Assembly: GCA_016932755.1 (NCBI GenBank)
Contig: JAFGCE010000020.1
Coordinates: forward strand, 1 to 24,404
From: Candidatus Woesearchaeota archaeon
Lineage (GTDB): Archaea > Nanobdellota > Nanobdellia > Woesearchaeales > JAGWAF01
Direction: 5' to 3'
Length of the DNA: 24,404 nucleotides
The position numbers were made by a program, and so were the translations under genes. This document shows positions 6,999-14,443 of this stretch, piece after piece. A model generated the notes under the pieces. That model was not told the origin of the DNA. It searched no databases and saw only the letters and a list, made by a program, of their open reading frames with translations. The first letter of the stretch is position 1, and each line of letters opens with the position of its first letter.

Positions 6999-7883
6999 TT
7001 ATTTTAAGAAAACAACGTTCTTTTTGCCTCTTTTTTCCTTATAAACGACTTTTCTGGCTTCTAATTCCATAATAAGCCGTGAAAGGTGCGCTTTGGAAAA
7101 ACCTGTTACAACCCTTAAAGTTCCCTGCTCGCACTGGTTATCCCTCTGCCTCAGCACACGCATAATCTGCTGCTCATCATCCTTCAGATGCTCGAGGATA
7201 CCCTCTTTTTCTTTGGTGTCTTTTCTTGCTCTCTGGACAACAATCCTGCTTCTTGTTTTTTTAGGCTTTTTGTAGAATCCGAAATAAGCAAGCACAACAA
7301 TCACAGCCAGGAGAACAACAACCAGCGGAAGATAATTTGTTTTCTGCCTGTACATCACGAATGCTGAAAACTCGCCGCCCTGGCTCAGGCTTTCCCTTTC
7401 CCATACAAAGATAAGGCTTTTGCCGTCTGTTCCTGACTTGTCAGGCTTTGGGTAGATTGAGCCAGAGCCCTCCTTGATTGGTTTCCTGAGAACAGCTTCT
7501 TCCGGAAGCACAACCGCCACCTTCAGGTAGTTTGTTTCGTGCTCTAACGGAAGGTTAAGCAGGAAGCTGGACTTGTCGACATACTCTCCGGTGATATAGC
7601 TTAACCTTATCTCCTTTGTCGGGTTTTCCATGCTTACAATCCCGTTGGCGCTGATATCTGATTTTTCCCCGTCAAGATAAATCTCTATTGTTTCCGCATC
7701 TGAGGGAACAGGCAGGACAACGCTTCCTGAAGTCTTCTGCGTGAAATTAAAAACAGCCTGGACAAATACCCTGCTGCCGACAATGTCATATTTCATGACC
7801 TGAGAATCAAATGTTAAAGATGATGCAGCCCCGGCTGACAAAATCAGCAATGCAAAAATCAAAGCCAGCTTCGCAGCTCCCAT
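6999..7883 (-). CDS. Membrane-anchored winged-helix protein
   Basis: The 294-residue protein has a signal peptide (1-22), an extracytoplasmic beta-rich domain (about 23-180), one membrane segment (LPLVVVLLAVIVVLAYFGF, 185-203), a basic linker (KKPKKTRSR) and a C-terminal winged helix-turn-helix (about 231-294) with the recognition part FSKAHLSRLIMELEARK. This layout is common in Archaea and resembles the DUF7343/DUF7345-type transmembrane HTH proteins. It could sense something outside the cell and regulate genes directly from the membrane; the target is not known. It has a leaderless-type promoter 26 bases from the ATG and is divergent from a small VTT-like membrane protein, which may be its target. 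Confidence 0.85.
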   Translation of the reverse strand: MGAAKLALIFALLILSAGAASSLTFDSQVMKYDIVGSRVFVQAVFNFTQKTSGSVVLPVPSDAETIEIYLDGEKSDISANGIVSMENPTKEIRLSYITGEYVDKSSFLLNLPLEHETNYLKVAVVLPEEAVLRKPIKEGSGSIYPKPDKSGTDGKSLIFVWERESLSQGGEFSAFVMYRQKTNYLPLVVVLLAVIVVLAYFGFYKKPKKTRSRIVVQRARKDTKEKEGILEHLKDDEQQIMRVLRQRDNQCEQGTLRVVTGFSKAHLSRLIMELEARKVVYKEKRGKKNVVFLK

Positions 7884-7903
7884 AAATGTTTCTTAGTCTC
7901 CGG

Positions 7904-7914
7904 AATATATAAAG
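7904..7914 (-). promoter_or_regulatory. TATA box for the membrane wHTH gene (leaderless)
   Basis: The minus strand reads CTTTATATATT, centred 26 bases before the ATG at 7883. Confidence 0.65.
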
Positions 7915-7930
7915 ATTTGGCATTTTGGAA

Positions 7931-7940
7931 AAGTTTAATA
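7931..7940 (+). promoter_or_regulatory. TATA-like box for the VTT-like gene
   Basis: AAGTTTAATA is centred about 29 bases before the GTG at 7965. It lies about 20 bases from the TATA box of the divergent wHTH gene, so the two promoters share one short control region. Confidence 0.5.
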
Positions 7941-7964
7941 GCAAGCGCATCTTATTTGCATTCC

Positions 7965-8588
7965 GTGGCAAAAGAAGTATTTGCTGAGAACAGGATATTT
8001 GCATACAACAGGGCAAGGAAAACAGCCTTTGGGATAGCTGTCATAATATCTGCAGTCATTGCAGCGTCATTTCTTATCTCGTATTTTCTTGTGCTGAAAA
8101 ACTCAGAGATTGCATTCTTTGTTTATTTCAGCAGAATCACAAGCCATGTTGTGTCAAACATAATCAGCTCAACTTATCTTGGCATGTTTTACACAGCGCT
8201 TGTTGGCGGGCTGTTCTTTATTTTCATGCCTCTGGAGGTTCTTTTCCTGAAGTCGCTGAACTCCGGAAACTCTTTCATCCTGATATTAATATTGTACCTT
8301 TTGGGGGTATCAATCTCATATTCAGTAGACTATTTCATAGGGCTGAAGCTGTCAAAGCTTTCAAGAAAGCTTATACCCCCGAAAAAGTTTTACAGCATAA
8401 AGGGAAAGATAAACAGGTACGGAGGGTGGGCAATATTCTTTTTCAATGTCCTGCCGCTTCCTTCGCAGATTCTGGCTGCAATATTGGGGGTTTTCAGGTA
8501 CAACACAGCAAGATTCTATATTTTCCTTTTGTTGGGCCAGCTTGTCAAGTGCATAGCAATAGGGCTGGGGGTTTACTATATATTATGA
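7965..8588 (+). CDS. VTT/DedA-like (SNARE-associated type) membrane protein
   Basis: The 207-residue protein has about six hydrophobic segments and the family-type element NVLPLPSQILAAILGVFR near residues 155-175, with a re-entrant, Pro-containing stretch followed by the last helix. VTT/DedA proteins act as flippases or transporters for membrane lipids in characterised cases; the substrate here is unknown. I choose the GTG at 7965 (reading MAKEVFAENR) because a TATA-like box lies about 29 bases upstream. A TTG at 7917 in the same frame lies upstream of that box and is unlikely. It is divergent from the membrane wHTH gene and is followed by PRC-barrel genes with their own Shine-Dalgarno. Confidence 0.72.
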   Translation: MAKEVFAENRIFAYNRARKTAFGIAVIISAVIAASFLISYFLVLKNSEIAFFVYFSRITSHVVSNIISSTYLGMFYTALVGGLFFIFMPLEVLFLKSLNSGNSFILILILYLLGVSISYSVDYFIGLKLSKLSRKLIPPKKFYSIKGKINRYGGWAIFFFNVLPLPSQILAAILGVFRYNTARFYIFLLLGQLVKCIAIGLGVYYIL

Positions 8589-8626
8589 AAAAATTTTTAA
8601 GAACAGGAGTTTTATGAGGTGATTTG

Positions 8627-9079
8627 ATGTTAAAAAACAAGATTAGGTCAATATCGTCAGGAAAGAAGGACCCTGCCTTAATGGAAAGCGCAAGGTCTTA
8701 CATCGGAAGGAAGGTAGTTTCAAAATCAGGCAACTTTGTCGGAAAAGTCTATGATGTCCGCTTTTCAGGCAGTGTTTTTGCAGGAATTGTTGTCATGAAA
8801 AAGCTTTCAAAGGTGTTCATAGGAAAGGAATTCTTCAGTGTCTCAAGGGATGCTGTGATGCTTTCAATAAACCCGGTTACCTCGCTTGAGGGAAAGCAGG
8901 TTTTTGACGCAGACGGAAAAAGGATGGGCAAAGTCACTGAAATAATAAGGAAAGGAAACTCAAACACACTGGAGGCTGTCATGGTGAAGAAAAACCTTTA
9001 TTCCTCTGCAGTCAAAATCCCGAAATCAGAAATAAGCGTGTCAAAAAAGAACATAATCCTGAAAAAGGTATACAGGTAA
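8627..9079 (+). CDS. Double PRC-barrel protein
   Basis: The 150-residue protein holds two PRC-barrel-like units. The first begins at about 24 (YIGRKVVSKSGNFVGKVYDV), the second at about 87 (LEGKQVFDADGKRMGKVTEI). PRC-barrels are small beta-barrel domains named after the photosynthetic reaction centre H subunit. In Archaea short PRC-barrel proteins are common; roles in RNA-related processes and, for CdpB-type proteins, in cell division are known. I choose the ATG at 8627 over an adjacent TTG because GGTGA ends four bases upstream. One base separates it from a second PRC-barrel gene, so they form a pair. Which of the known roles applies cannot be told. Confidence 0.82.
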   Translation: MLKNKIRSISSGKKDPALMESARSYIGRKVVSKSGNFVGKVYDVRFSGSVFAGIVVMKKLSKVFIGKEFFSVSRDAVMLSINPVTSLEGKQVFDADGKRMGKVTEIIRKGNSNTLEAVMVKKNLYSSAVKIPKSEISVSKKNIILKKVYR

Positions 9080-9080
9080 A

Positions 9081-9527
9081 ATGGCTTCTAAAAAAAAGAT
9101 AATAACCTCTGATGACATCCTCGGAAAAGAGGCTGTTGACACAGACGGGGAAATACTCGGGGTTGTTATGAAGCTCCACATAGACAAGGAGAACAAGAAA
9201 ATGGTCGGCATAACAATTGACCAGGGATTCATGAAGCCCGACCTTTTTGTCGGTATGAGCTACATAAAGAATTTCGGCGTTGACACTGTCTTCCTCAGCA
9301 GGGTTCCTGCTGACAAGTTCAAGGGGCTTGATGTTCTGGATTCAAAAGGAAAACTGCTTGGAAAAGTCGCTGGTGTGAAGTCCCAGAGGCACAAGGTTGT
9401 TGAAATAATAGTCTCAAAAAAAGGGATTACCAGGGACAGGTTTTTGGTGCCCTCAAAGCATATTGAGGAAATAGGAGAAAGCGTTGTCCTGAAAAAATCT
9501 TTCAAGGCTGTAAAAATCGAAAAATAG
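9081..9527 (+). CDS. Second double PRC-barrel protein (paralogue)
   Basis: The 148-residue protein again shows two PRC-barrel-like units: ILGKEAVDTDGEILGVVMKL near residue 13 and FKGLDVLDSKGKLLGKVAGV near residue 80. Each is followed by a strand pair and a hydrophobic end (LVPSKHIEEIGESVVLKK). It follows the preceding PRC-barrel gene after one base, so the two are co-translated and their products may form a heterodimer. Divergence between the two is large, so the duplication is old. A bulged hairpin follows the stop codon and overlaps the likely promoter of the next gene. Confidence 0.82.
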   Translation: MASKKKIITSDDILGKEAVDTDGEILGVVMKLHIDKENKKMVGITIDQGFMKPDLFVGMSYIKNFGVDTVFLSRVPADKFKGLDVLDSKGKLLGKVAGVKSQRHKVVEIIVSKKGITRDRFLVPSKHIEEIGESVVLKKSFKAVKIEK

Positions 9528-9552
9528 CCCAAAGCTTTAAAAATAGCTTGGG
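9528..9552 (+). terminator. Bulged hairpin after the PRC-barrel pair
   Basis: CCCAAaGCT pairs with AGCTTGGG (eight base pairs, one bulged A) around an AT-rich loop, starting directly after the stop codon and followed by a short T-rich stretch. The loop also contains CTTTAAAAATA, which may serve as the TATA box of the next gene. Confidence 0.45.
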
Positions 9553-9578
9553 GTTTCTTCTGAATTAAGTGAGTGAAA

Positions 9579-10583
9579 ATGAGTGAAGGACTAGATGATA
9601 CTATAACACAGGAAGAGCTGGCTCGGCTTAGAAAAAGCGAGGAAAGGTACGGCTCTTTAATGAAAGACCTAAGGGAAGGTATTTACATAACTACTGACAA
9701 GGGCTTTGTTTTTATCAACCCTGCAGGAGCCCATCTTTTGGGATATGAACACTTTGAGGAACTGCTTCTGTTGGACCCAAAAGAGCTGTATGTTGACCAT
9801 TCTCAGAGGGAAAGGATTAACGAGCAGGTTGCAAAGAAAGGCTTTGTAAAAGATTATGAGTTAAGGCTAAGAAGGAAAAACGGTTCAATAATAATTGTTG
9901 AAGACACTGTCCACCTGCACAATGGAGAAAATGGTGAAGTTGAATACTGGGGTGTTATAAGGGACATAACCCAGCGAAAGCTTAACGAGGCAAGGCTGCT
10001 TTACCAGGCAACGCATGACTCCCTTACAGGGCTTTACAACAGGCAGGCTTTTTTTGATCATTTTACAGAGGAAGTTGCGCGGCAGTGGAAGTACAAGGCT
10101 CCTTCCCATTTGATGTTTATTGACATTAACGGATTCAAGACACTGAACGACACAGAGGGGCATCTGGCAGGAGACAATATCCTGAGGAAATCTGCGCGGC
10201 TTCTTATGGACAATTTCAGGGGAGACTACAACCCCCCTACATTGGAGTCTATCACAAACGGAAAGCCCTCGCGGAAAAATGATTTCCTTGCAAGGACAGG
10301 GGGGGACGAATTCGTTGTCCTGCCTGTAGTCCCAAACGGAGACGATACTCTTGCAGGAAAGCTTGCCCAGAAAGCATATGACCTGATGCTTCAGGCAGGC
10401 ATAAGCCCCAGCATAGGGGTGTCAAAATTTCCTGACCATGTCGGCGATGCTGCTGACGCGCTCAAGGCAGTTGACCTGATGTACCACAGGGCTGATGTTG
10501 CGATGTATGCTGCAAAGCGGATGTTCAAGAAAGGAACACCTGTTCCATACATTTTCTATGACCCTGATTCGATGAGAGCCTGA
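9579..10583 (+). CDS. PAS-GGDEF diguanylate cyclase
   Basis: The 334-residue protein has a PAS domain (about 20-135, with GIYITTDKGFVFINPAG and the PAC end WGVIRDITQRK) and a GGDEF domain (about 142-330). Catalytic features are intact: Asp182 in IDINGFK, TLNDTEGHLAGD, and GGDEF itself at 241-245. RKND at 232-235, five residues before GGDEF, matches the RxxD inhibitory site for c-di-GMP. About 15-20 extra residues lie before this site. The predicted reaction is two GTP to c-di-GMP, controlled by a PAS-bound ligand or redox signal. No membrane segment is seen. I choose the ATG at 9579 rather than the GTG two codons upstream. GGDEF enzymes are rare in Archaea, so transfer from bacteria is likely. 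No EAL or PilZ gene is present here. Confidence 0.93.
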   Translation: MSEGLDDTITQEELARLRKSEERYGSLMKDLREGIYITTDKGFVFINPAGAHLLGYEHFEELLLLDPKELYVDHSQRERINEQVAKKGFVKDYELRLRRKNGSIIIVEDTVHLHNGENGEVEYWGVIRDITQRKLNEARLLYQATHDSLTGLYNRQAFFDHFTEEVARQWKYKAPSHLMFIDINGFKTLNDTEGHLAGDNILRKSARLLMDNFRGDYNPPTLESITNGKPSRKNDFLARTGGDEFVVLPVVPNGDDTLAGKLAQKAYDLMLQAGISPSIGVSKFPDHVGDAADALKAVDLMYHRADVAMYAAKRMFKKGTPVPYIFYDPDSMRA

Positions 10584-10591
10584 TAAGATAA

Positions 10592-10602
10592 TTTTATATA
10601 TC
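10592..10602 (+). promoter_or_regulatory. TATA box for the asparagine-synthetase-like gene (leaderless)
   Basis: TTTTATATATC, centred 26 bases before the ATG at 10623. Confidence 0.65.
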
Positions 10603-10622
10603 TCTTTATTTTGGAACAAATT

Positions 10623-12371
10623 ATGAGTGTAATATTAGGAATTTATTCTAAAAGCAAAAACATAAATAAGAATGAGGTAAAGGAAGTTCTTAAAGACTTC
10701 TCTTTGAACGGCAAGAGAAAACTGCAAACAAAAAAAAAGAACAGAGTCATATTCTCTGCATTGAAGCAGTATGGTTATGGGAATATAGCTGAAAACGAAA
10801 ACAAGTCTTCGGTTATTCTTTTTGGAGGAAGAATTTACGATTTTAAAGAAGGCGTAAGCAAATTAATAAGAAAAGGGCACAGGTTCAAAAACAAGAAAAG
10901 CTGTGCAGAATTTGTTTTGCATTCTTATGAGGAATTTGGAGAATCATTTTTAAAAAAAATAAACGGAATTTTTTCTTTTGCAATTTATGATGAGCCAAAG
11001 GATGAACTGATACTTGCAAATGACAGTTTTGGAATTCATCCTATGTTTATTTACAATTCAGGGGATTATATAATATTTTCTTCTGAGTATCACCCTCTAG
11101 TAAGATACCACAATTTTGACAAAAAATTGGATTATAATGCCATAGTAGAATATTTCACATTAGGGACGACCTTAGGAGATAAAACTTTCTTTGAATCTAT
11201 AAAAAATCTCCACCAAGGGTCCCTTCTGAAAACAAAGGGCGATAAATCTTATCAGAAACAGTATGACCTACTAGACATTAAGATACCTAAAAATAAAAAG
11301 ATTGATTATTTTGCAGGAAGGCTTGCAAATATTGTTAATAAAGCGACTCAGTCAAGAGCTGAAAATCCAGGAGAGATAGCTTGTGATTTATCTGGAGGTG
11401 CAGACACAAGGCTCATATTAAGCAACTTGACTGAAAGGCAAAGGCACTTGACCAAGTTTGCAACGAACCAAAGCGCTTATTTGAAAGAAAAAGAGGATAT
11501 GGATGTTTTTATTGCCAAGAGAATCGCTGGCATGCTAAACTTAAACTTGAAAGTGAGAAAAAGCAAACCCAATGTTAAGGAGTTTGGGGAACATTTTTTT
11601 GAAAAGAGACCAATAAACAACCCGAAAAAGGTGCGCCTTACGGGGACATTTGGAGGGGAGTTTTTAGGGGGATGTTGTTTTGAAAAGTGCCCCATCCAAA
11701 TCAATAAAATCAACGATAAAGAGATCCGGCAAAGCTTGAAGAAAATATTTACTAATCATTTCCTGGAAAAAATATCAGACCCCCTCGTTTCATTGAAAAA
11801 AGAACTGCAAAATATCAAAGCAGAAAACAAAGAGTTATACTTTGCAATACATCAGTTCACCAGGGGGTTCTTTACTAGGATATACGGTGGTTCTCGCAGC
11901 GGGATGGGGTCTTTATCTCCGTGTCAACTTGCAATAGAAAGCAGGGAGAGTGTATTTTGGGACAGCAGGTTTTTGAAAGTATTGTTGACTGTTCCAAAAG
12001 AGTTTTTGGTTGATTATAATGTTTATAACCAGATTTATAAAAAACATTTCCCGGAGTTAACCAATGTGCCTACTAATTCGGGTTTATCTGACAGAAAAGA
12101 CAGCTGTATGGAGTTTATAGGCTCAGGCACAGAGCCCAAGAAAGTAAAAAAGCCGAGATACTCTAAGGCTCTGCAGGAATATCTTAAAAGCAGTGATACC
12201 TGGGATAAAAAGTTTTTTAATAAAGAATATGCCCTCTCAGAATCCAAAAGGAAATGTAAAAATTACTCTTTTTATGACACTCAGTCTCCTTTTATTAAAT
12301 CTTTCATAGATTTTGAGGCATGGTACAGGGCATTCGTCCTTAACCCAAAATCCGGATCAAAATCTTCTTAA
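10623..12371 (+). CDS. Asparagine-synthetase-like protein lacking the catalytic Cys
   Basis: The 582-residue protein has the two-domain layout of class B asparagine synthetases: a class II amidotransferase-like N-domain (INGIFSFAIYD, LILANDSFGIHPMF) and an ATP-pyrophosphatase domain with the PP-loop CDLSGGADTRL (SGG at 257-259). The N-terminus is MSVILGIYS, so residue 2 is Ser rather than the Cys that hydrolyses glutamine. The loop reads SGGADT rather than SGGxDS. It may therefore use free ammonia or another amine, or modify a carboxylate on a sugar or peptide, as many divergent members do. The ATG at 10623 fits a TATA box 26 bases upstream. The gene is clearly more AT-rich than its neighbours, a sign of transfer. 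It converges with the next gene across four bases. Confidence 0.82.
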   Translation: MSVILGIYSKSKNINKNEVKEVLKDFSLNGKRKLQTKKKNRVIFSALKQYGYGNIAENENKSSVILFGGRIYDFKEGVSKLIRKGHRFKNKKSCAEFVLHSYEEFGESFLKKINGIFSFAIYDEPKDELILANDSFGIHPMFIYNSGDYIIFSSEYHPLVRYHNFDKKLDYNAIVEYFTLGTTLGDKTFFESIKNLHQGSLLKTKGDKSYQKQYDLLDIKIPKNKKIDYFAGRLANIVNKATQSRAENPGEIACDLSGGADTRLILSNLTERQRHLTKFATNQSAYLKEKEDMDVFIAKRIAGMLNLNLKVRKSKPNVKEFGEHFFEKRPINNPKKVRLTGTFGGEFLGGCCFEKCPIQINKINDKEIRQSLKKIFTNHFLEKISDPLVSLKKELQNIKAENKELYFAIHQFTRGFFTRIYGGSRSGMGSLSPCQLAIESRESVFWDSRFLKVLLTVPKEFLVDYNVYNQIYKKHFPELTNVPTNSGLSDRKDSCMEFIGSGTEPKKVKKPRYSKALQEYLKSSDTWDKKFFNKEYALSESKRKCKNYSFYDTQSPFIKSFIDFEAWYRAFVLNPKSGSKSS

Positions 12372-12375
12372 ACAT

Positions 12376-12978
12376 TCAATCCAGGAATCCTCTTTTCAGG
12401 TTTTCCGCGCCTATCTGGACTTCCATGACAAGCTCCTGGGACCGCATCCATTCTGTTTCGCACAGCCTTACAAATTTTTCCATTGCTCTTGTTATTCCTT
12501 TCCTTGTCCTTGCTGTTAAGGATGCAGGTGAAACTGTTTTCTTGAACTCATGCTCTTCCTGTTCAAGATAATGCATTATCTCTGATATTGTCCACAGCTC
12601 AAGATTTTGCCGTTTCATTTCATTTTTTGCGAGTGTGACTATCCTCCTGACTTTGATGTATTCGTTCCTGTACATCTCAACTTCATCTATCATCTTTTTT
12701 TCATCTTCCTGAAGCCCTTTCAGCCCTGCATCTTCCATTGCAATAAGCTTTTTCTGCGCCTTGATGCAGTTGTATACATAATTGAGAATCTTGTTTATTT
12801 CTCCTATGCTTATAGTCTCGTCATAAAGTATTCTTTTGATATGCTTTTTCTTGAGAGCCATGACAGCCATGTATTTTGCAAAGAAAGTGTGCATAACCTG
12901 CAGTTCTGTGGATATTTTTTTGCCTGTTTTCTTTATTATTCTTGTAGGAGCAGGCATTACCACTGTTGTGTCTGGCAT
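12376..12978 (-). CDS. Helical soluble protein of unknown function, 200 residues
   Basis: I do not recognise this protein. It is nearly all helical and charged, with likely coiled-coil stretches at about 80-130 (KKLIAMEDAGLKGLQEDEK) and 130-190. No signal peptide, membrane segment or Cys motif stands out. The ATG at 12978 has a TATA-like box about 26 bases upstream, consistent with a leaderless transcript. Its 3' end lies four bases from the convergent asparagine-synthetase-like gene, with no room for a separate terminator between them. Confidence 0.75.
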   Translation of the reverse strand: MPDTTVVMPAPTRIIKKTGKKISTELQVMHTFFAKYMAVMALKKKHIKRILYDETISIGEINKILNYVYNCIKAQKKLIAMEDAGLKGLQEDEKKMIDEVEMYRNEYIKVRRIVTLAKNEMKRQNLELWTISEIMHYLEQEEHEFKKTVSPASLTARTRKGITRAMEKFVRLCETEWMRSQELVMEVQIGAENLKRGFLD

Positions 12979-12999
12979 AATGCACGCTTAGAAAGCATA

Positions 13000-13009
13000 T
13001 TATTTAAAC
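13000..13009 (-). promoter_or_regulatory. TATA box for the 200-residue helical gene
   Basis: The minus strand reads GTTTAAATAA, centred 26 bases before the ATG at 12978. It lies just beyond the 3' end of the GNAT gene. Confidence 0.6.
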
Positions 13010-13033
13010 TTTTTCCTGTTGTTTTGGAACAGC

Positions 13034-13555
13034 CTAATTTGGGACGGTTTGAGGCAGCTGGAAGGATTTCAGGTCAAGCTCGCAAAGGACATAGTCTTCT
13101 CCTGTGTTTTCCCAGTTTTTGCATATTTTCAGCTCTTTTCCGCCTGCTTTTTTTATAAGAGCAAGCGATGCATTTGGCCTGAAATGCCCGAGAAGCTTTT
13201 CATACCCTTTTTCCTTTGCTGATTTTATAAATTCAAGAAGAAGCTTCATGCCGTAGCCTTTTCCCTGGTGGATGGGCTCAACTGCAAAGTTGAAAAGATA
13301 GATTGCCTTCACCTTAATCATTTCAGGGGTCAGGTCATGAAACTCAACATCCTCAATTGTGAGCGGATAGCCGATTGCGTTTCCTATGTACTCAGAATTG
13401 AAGCTCGCGCTTTTTGCTATATTCTCTTCCAGAATTATTTCAATATACTCATCTCTCTCAGTCCTGATTTCTTCAGGATAAGAAAGTTCAGTCTTCAGCA
13501 CAAAGCTCTCAAATCTCTGCCAGTTGTCTGGCTTAATGTCTTCGAATATTAACAT
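13034..13555 (-). CDS. GNAT family N-acetyltransferase
   Basis: The 173-residue protein shows the GNAT core. Motif A is FNFAVEPIHQGKGYGMKLL (about residues 88-106) with the acetyl-CoA pyrophosphate-binding QGKGYG, followed by the helix EFIKSAKEKGYEKL and the strand-turn HFRPNASLALIKKAGGKEL typical of motif B. The acceptor is unknown; the family transfers acetyl groups to small amines, protein N-termini or lysines. The ATG at 13555 has a TATA-like box about 47 bases upstream and GAGGGGTG 13 bases upstream. A pair of CCCTCGA/TCGAGGG inverted arms flanks this promoter and may be an operator. It is downstream of the ABC exporter genes but separated by about 138 bases. Confidence 0.85.
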   Translation of the reverse strand: MLIFEDIKPDNWQRFESFVLKTELSYPEEIRTERDEYIEIILEENIAKSASFNSEYIGNAIGYPLTIEDVEFHDLTPEMIKVKAIYLFNFAVEPIHQGKGYGMKLLLEFIKSAKEKGYEKLLGHFRPNASLALIKKAGGKELKICKNWENTGEDYVLCELDLKSFQLPQTVPN

Positions 13556-13569
13556 AAATTAATTTGCAC

Positions 13570-13621
13570 CCCTCGAGATGTCATGAAATTGCAAGGGATT
13601 AATATACTTTACGGTCGAGGG
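13570..13621 (-). promoter_or_regulatory. GNAT promoter with flanking inverted repeat
   Basis: A TATA-like box (minus strand GTATATTAAT, 13598-13607) is flanked by CCCTCGA (13570-13576) and TCGAGGG (13615-13621). The inner arm contains CTCGAG, close to the expected transcript start. The layout fits a repressor or activator site, but no regulator is linked to it. Confidence 0.4.
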
Positions 13622-13693
13622 TTCATATATTAAATATACAAAAAGGTATACTAGAATACAAATATGATATGAATTTTAATCAGGCGCAAATTT

Positions 13694-14443
13694 TCAGATT
13701 TCAATTGTTGAAAAAAGATAGCTTCCGACTGCCAGCACGATGACTGTTGCTGCAGCGACAACAGCAAAATCAGTCGCAAGCCCGATATGGACTGAACCGT
13801 TAAGCGTGCCTCTTATTCCGTCAACACAGTAGGAAAAAGGGTCAATTCTTGCAACAAATTCAACTGCTTTAGGAAGCCCCTCAAGAGGAAACAAAGCTCC
13901 TGAAAGAAAGAAAAGGGGCATTATAAGAAAGTTCATTATAATAGGGAATGCATGCATATCCTGAAGCCTTGACGCTATTGCAGTCCCAAGCGCAGTGAAC
14001 ATAACTGCTGTAAGGAACATAAAGACAAGGGCAAGCGGAATATAGTGCATGTTCGTTATCTTAAACCCAAAGAAAAGGCAGATTATGCCGATTGCAGTTC
14101 CCTGCAAAACTCCCACAGTTGCTCCGCCAAGAGTCCTTCCAATCATGATATGTGTTCTTGGCACAGGAGCAACAAGAGTCTCCTTAAGGAACCCGAACTG
14201 CCTGTCCCATATGACTTCTATTCCTGTAAACATTGATGTAAAAAGTATGCTCATTGCGATTATGCCTGGAGCAAGGAACTGCATGTAGTCTCCTCCCCCT
14301 GCTTTCTGGAATATCGGGCCGAACCCGAATCCAAGCGCCACAAGGAAAAGCACAGGCTGCGCAAGAGTTCCAATCATCCTTTCTTTTGAGCGCCAATACC
14401 TCTTAAGCTGCCTCAGCCACATTGCATAAACAACGCCTTTCAT
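13694..14443 (-). CDS. ABC-2 type transporter permease
   Basis: The roughly 250-residue protein has about six membrane segments and the family stretch PLFFLSGALFPLEGLPKAVEFVARIDPFSY typical of DrrB-like ABC-2 permeases (shown here only to the extent of PLFFLSGALFPLEGLP and IDPFSYCVDGIR). It forms the membrane half of an exporter with the ATPase encoded just upstream. I give the ATG at 14443, whose A-T-G-A overlaps the ATPase stop. A GTG at 14452 in the same frame has AGGAG six bases upstream and is an equally possible start. Substrate unknown; DrrAB-type systems export lipids, drugs or polysaccharides. Confidence 0.9.
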   Translation of the reverse strand: MKGVVYAMWLRQLKRYWRSKERMIGTLAQPVLFLVALGFGFGPIFQKAGGGDYMQFLAPGIIAMSILFTSMFTGIEVIWDRQFGFLKETLVAPVPRTHIMIGRTLGGATVGVLQGTAIGIICLFFGFKITNMHYIPLALVFMFLTAVMFTALGTAIASRLQDMHAFPIIMNFLIMPLFFLSGALFPLEGLPKAVEFVARIDPFSYCVDGIRGTLNGSVHIGLATDFAVVAAATVIVLAVGSYLFSTIEI

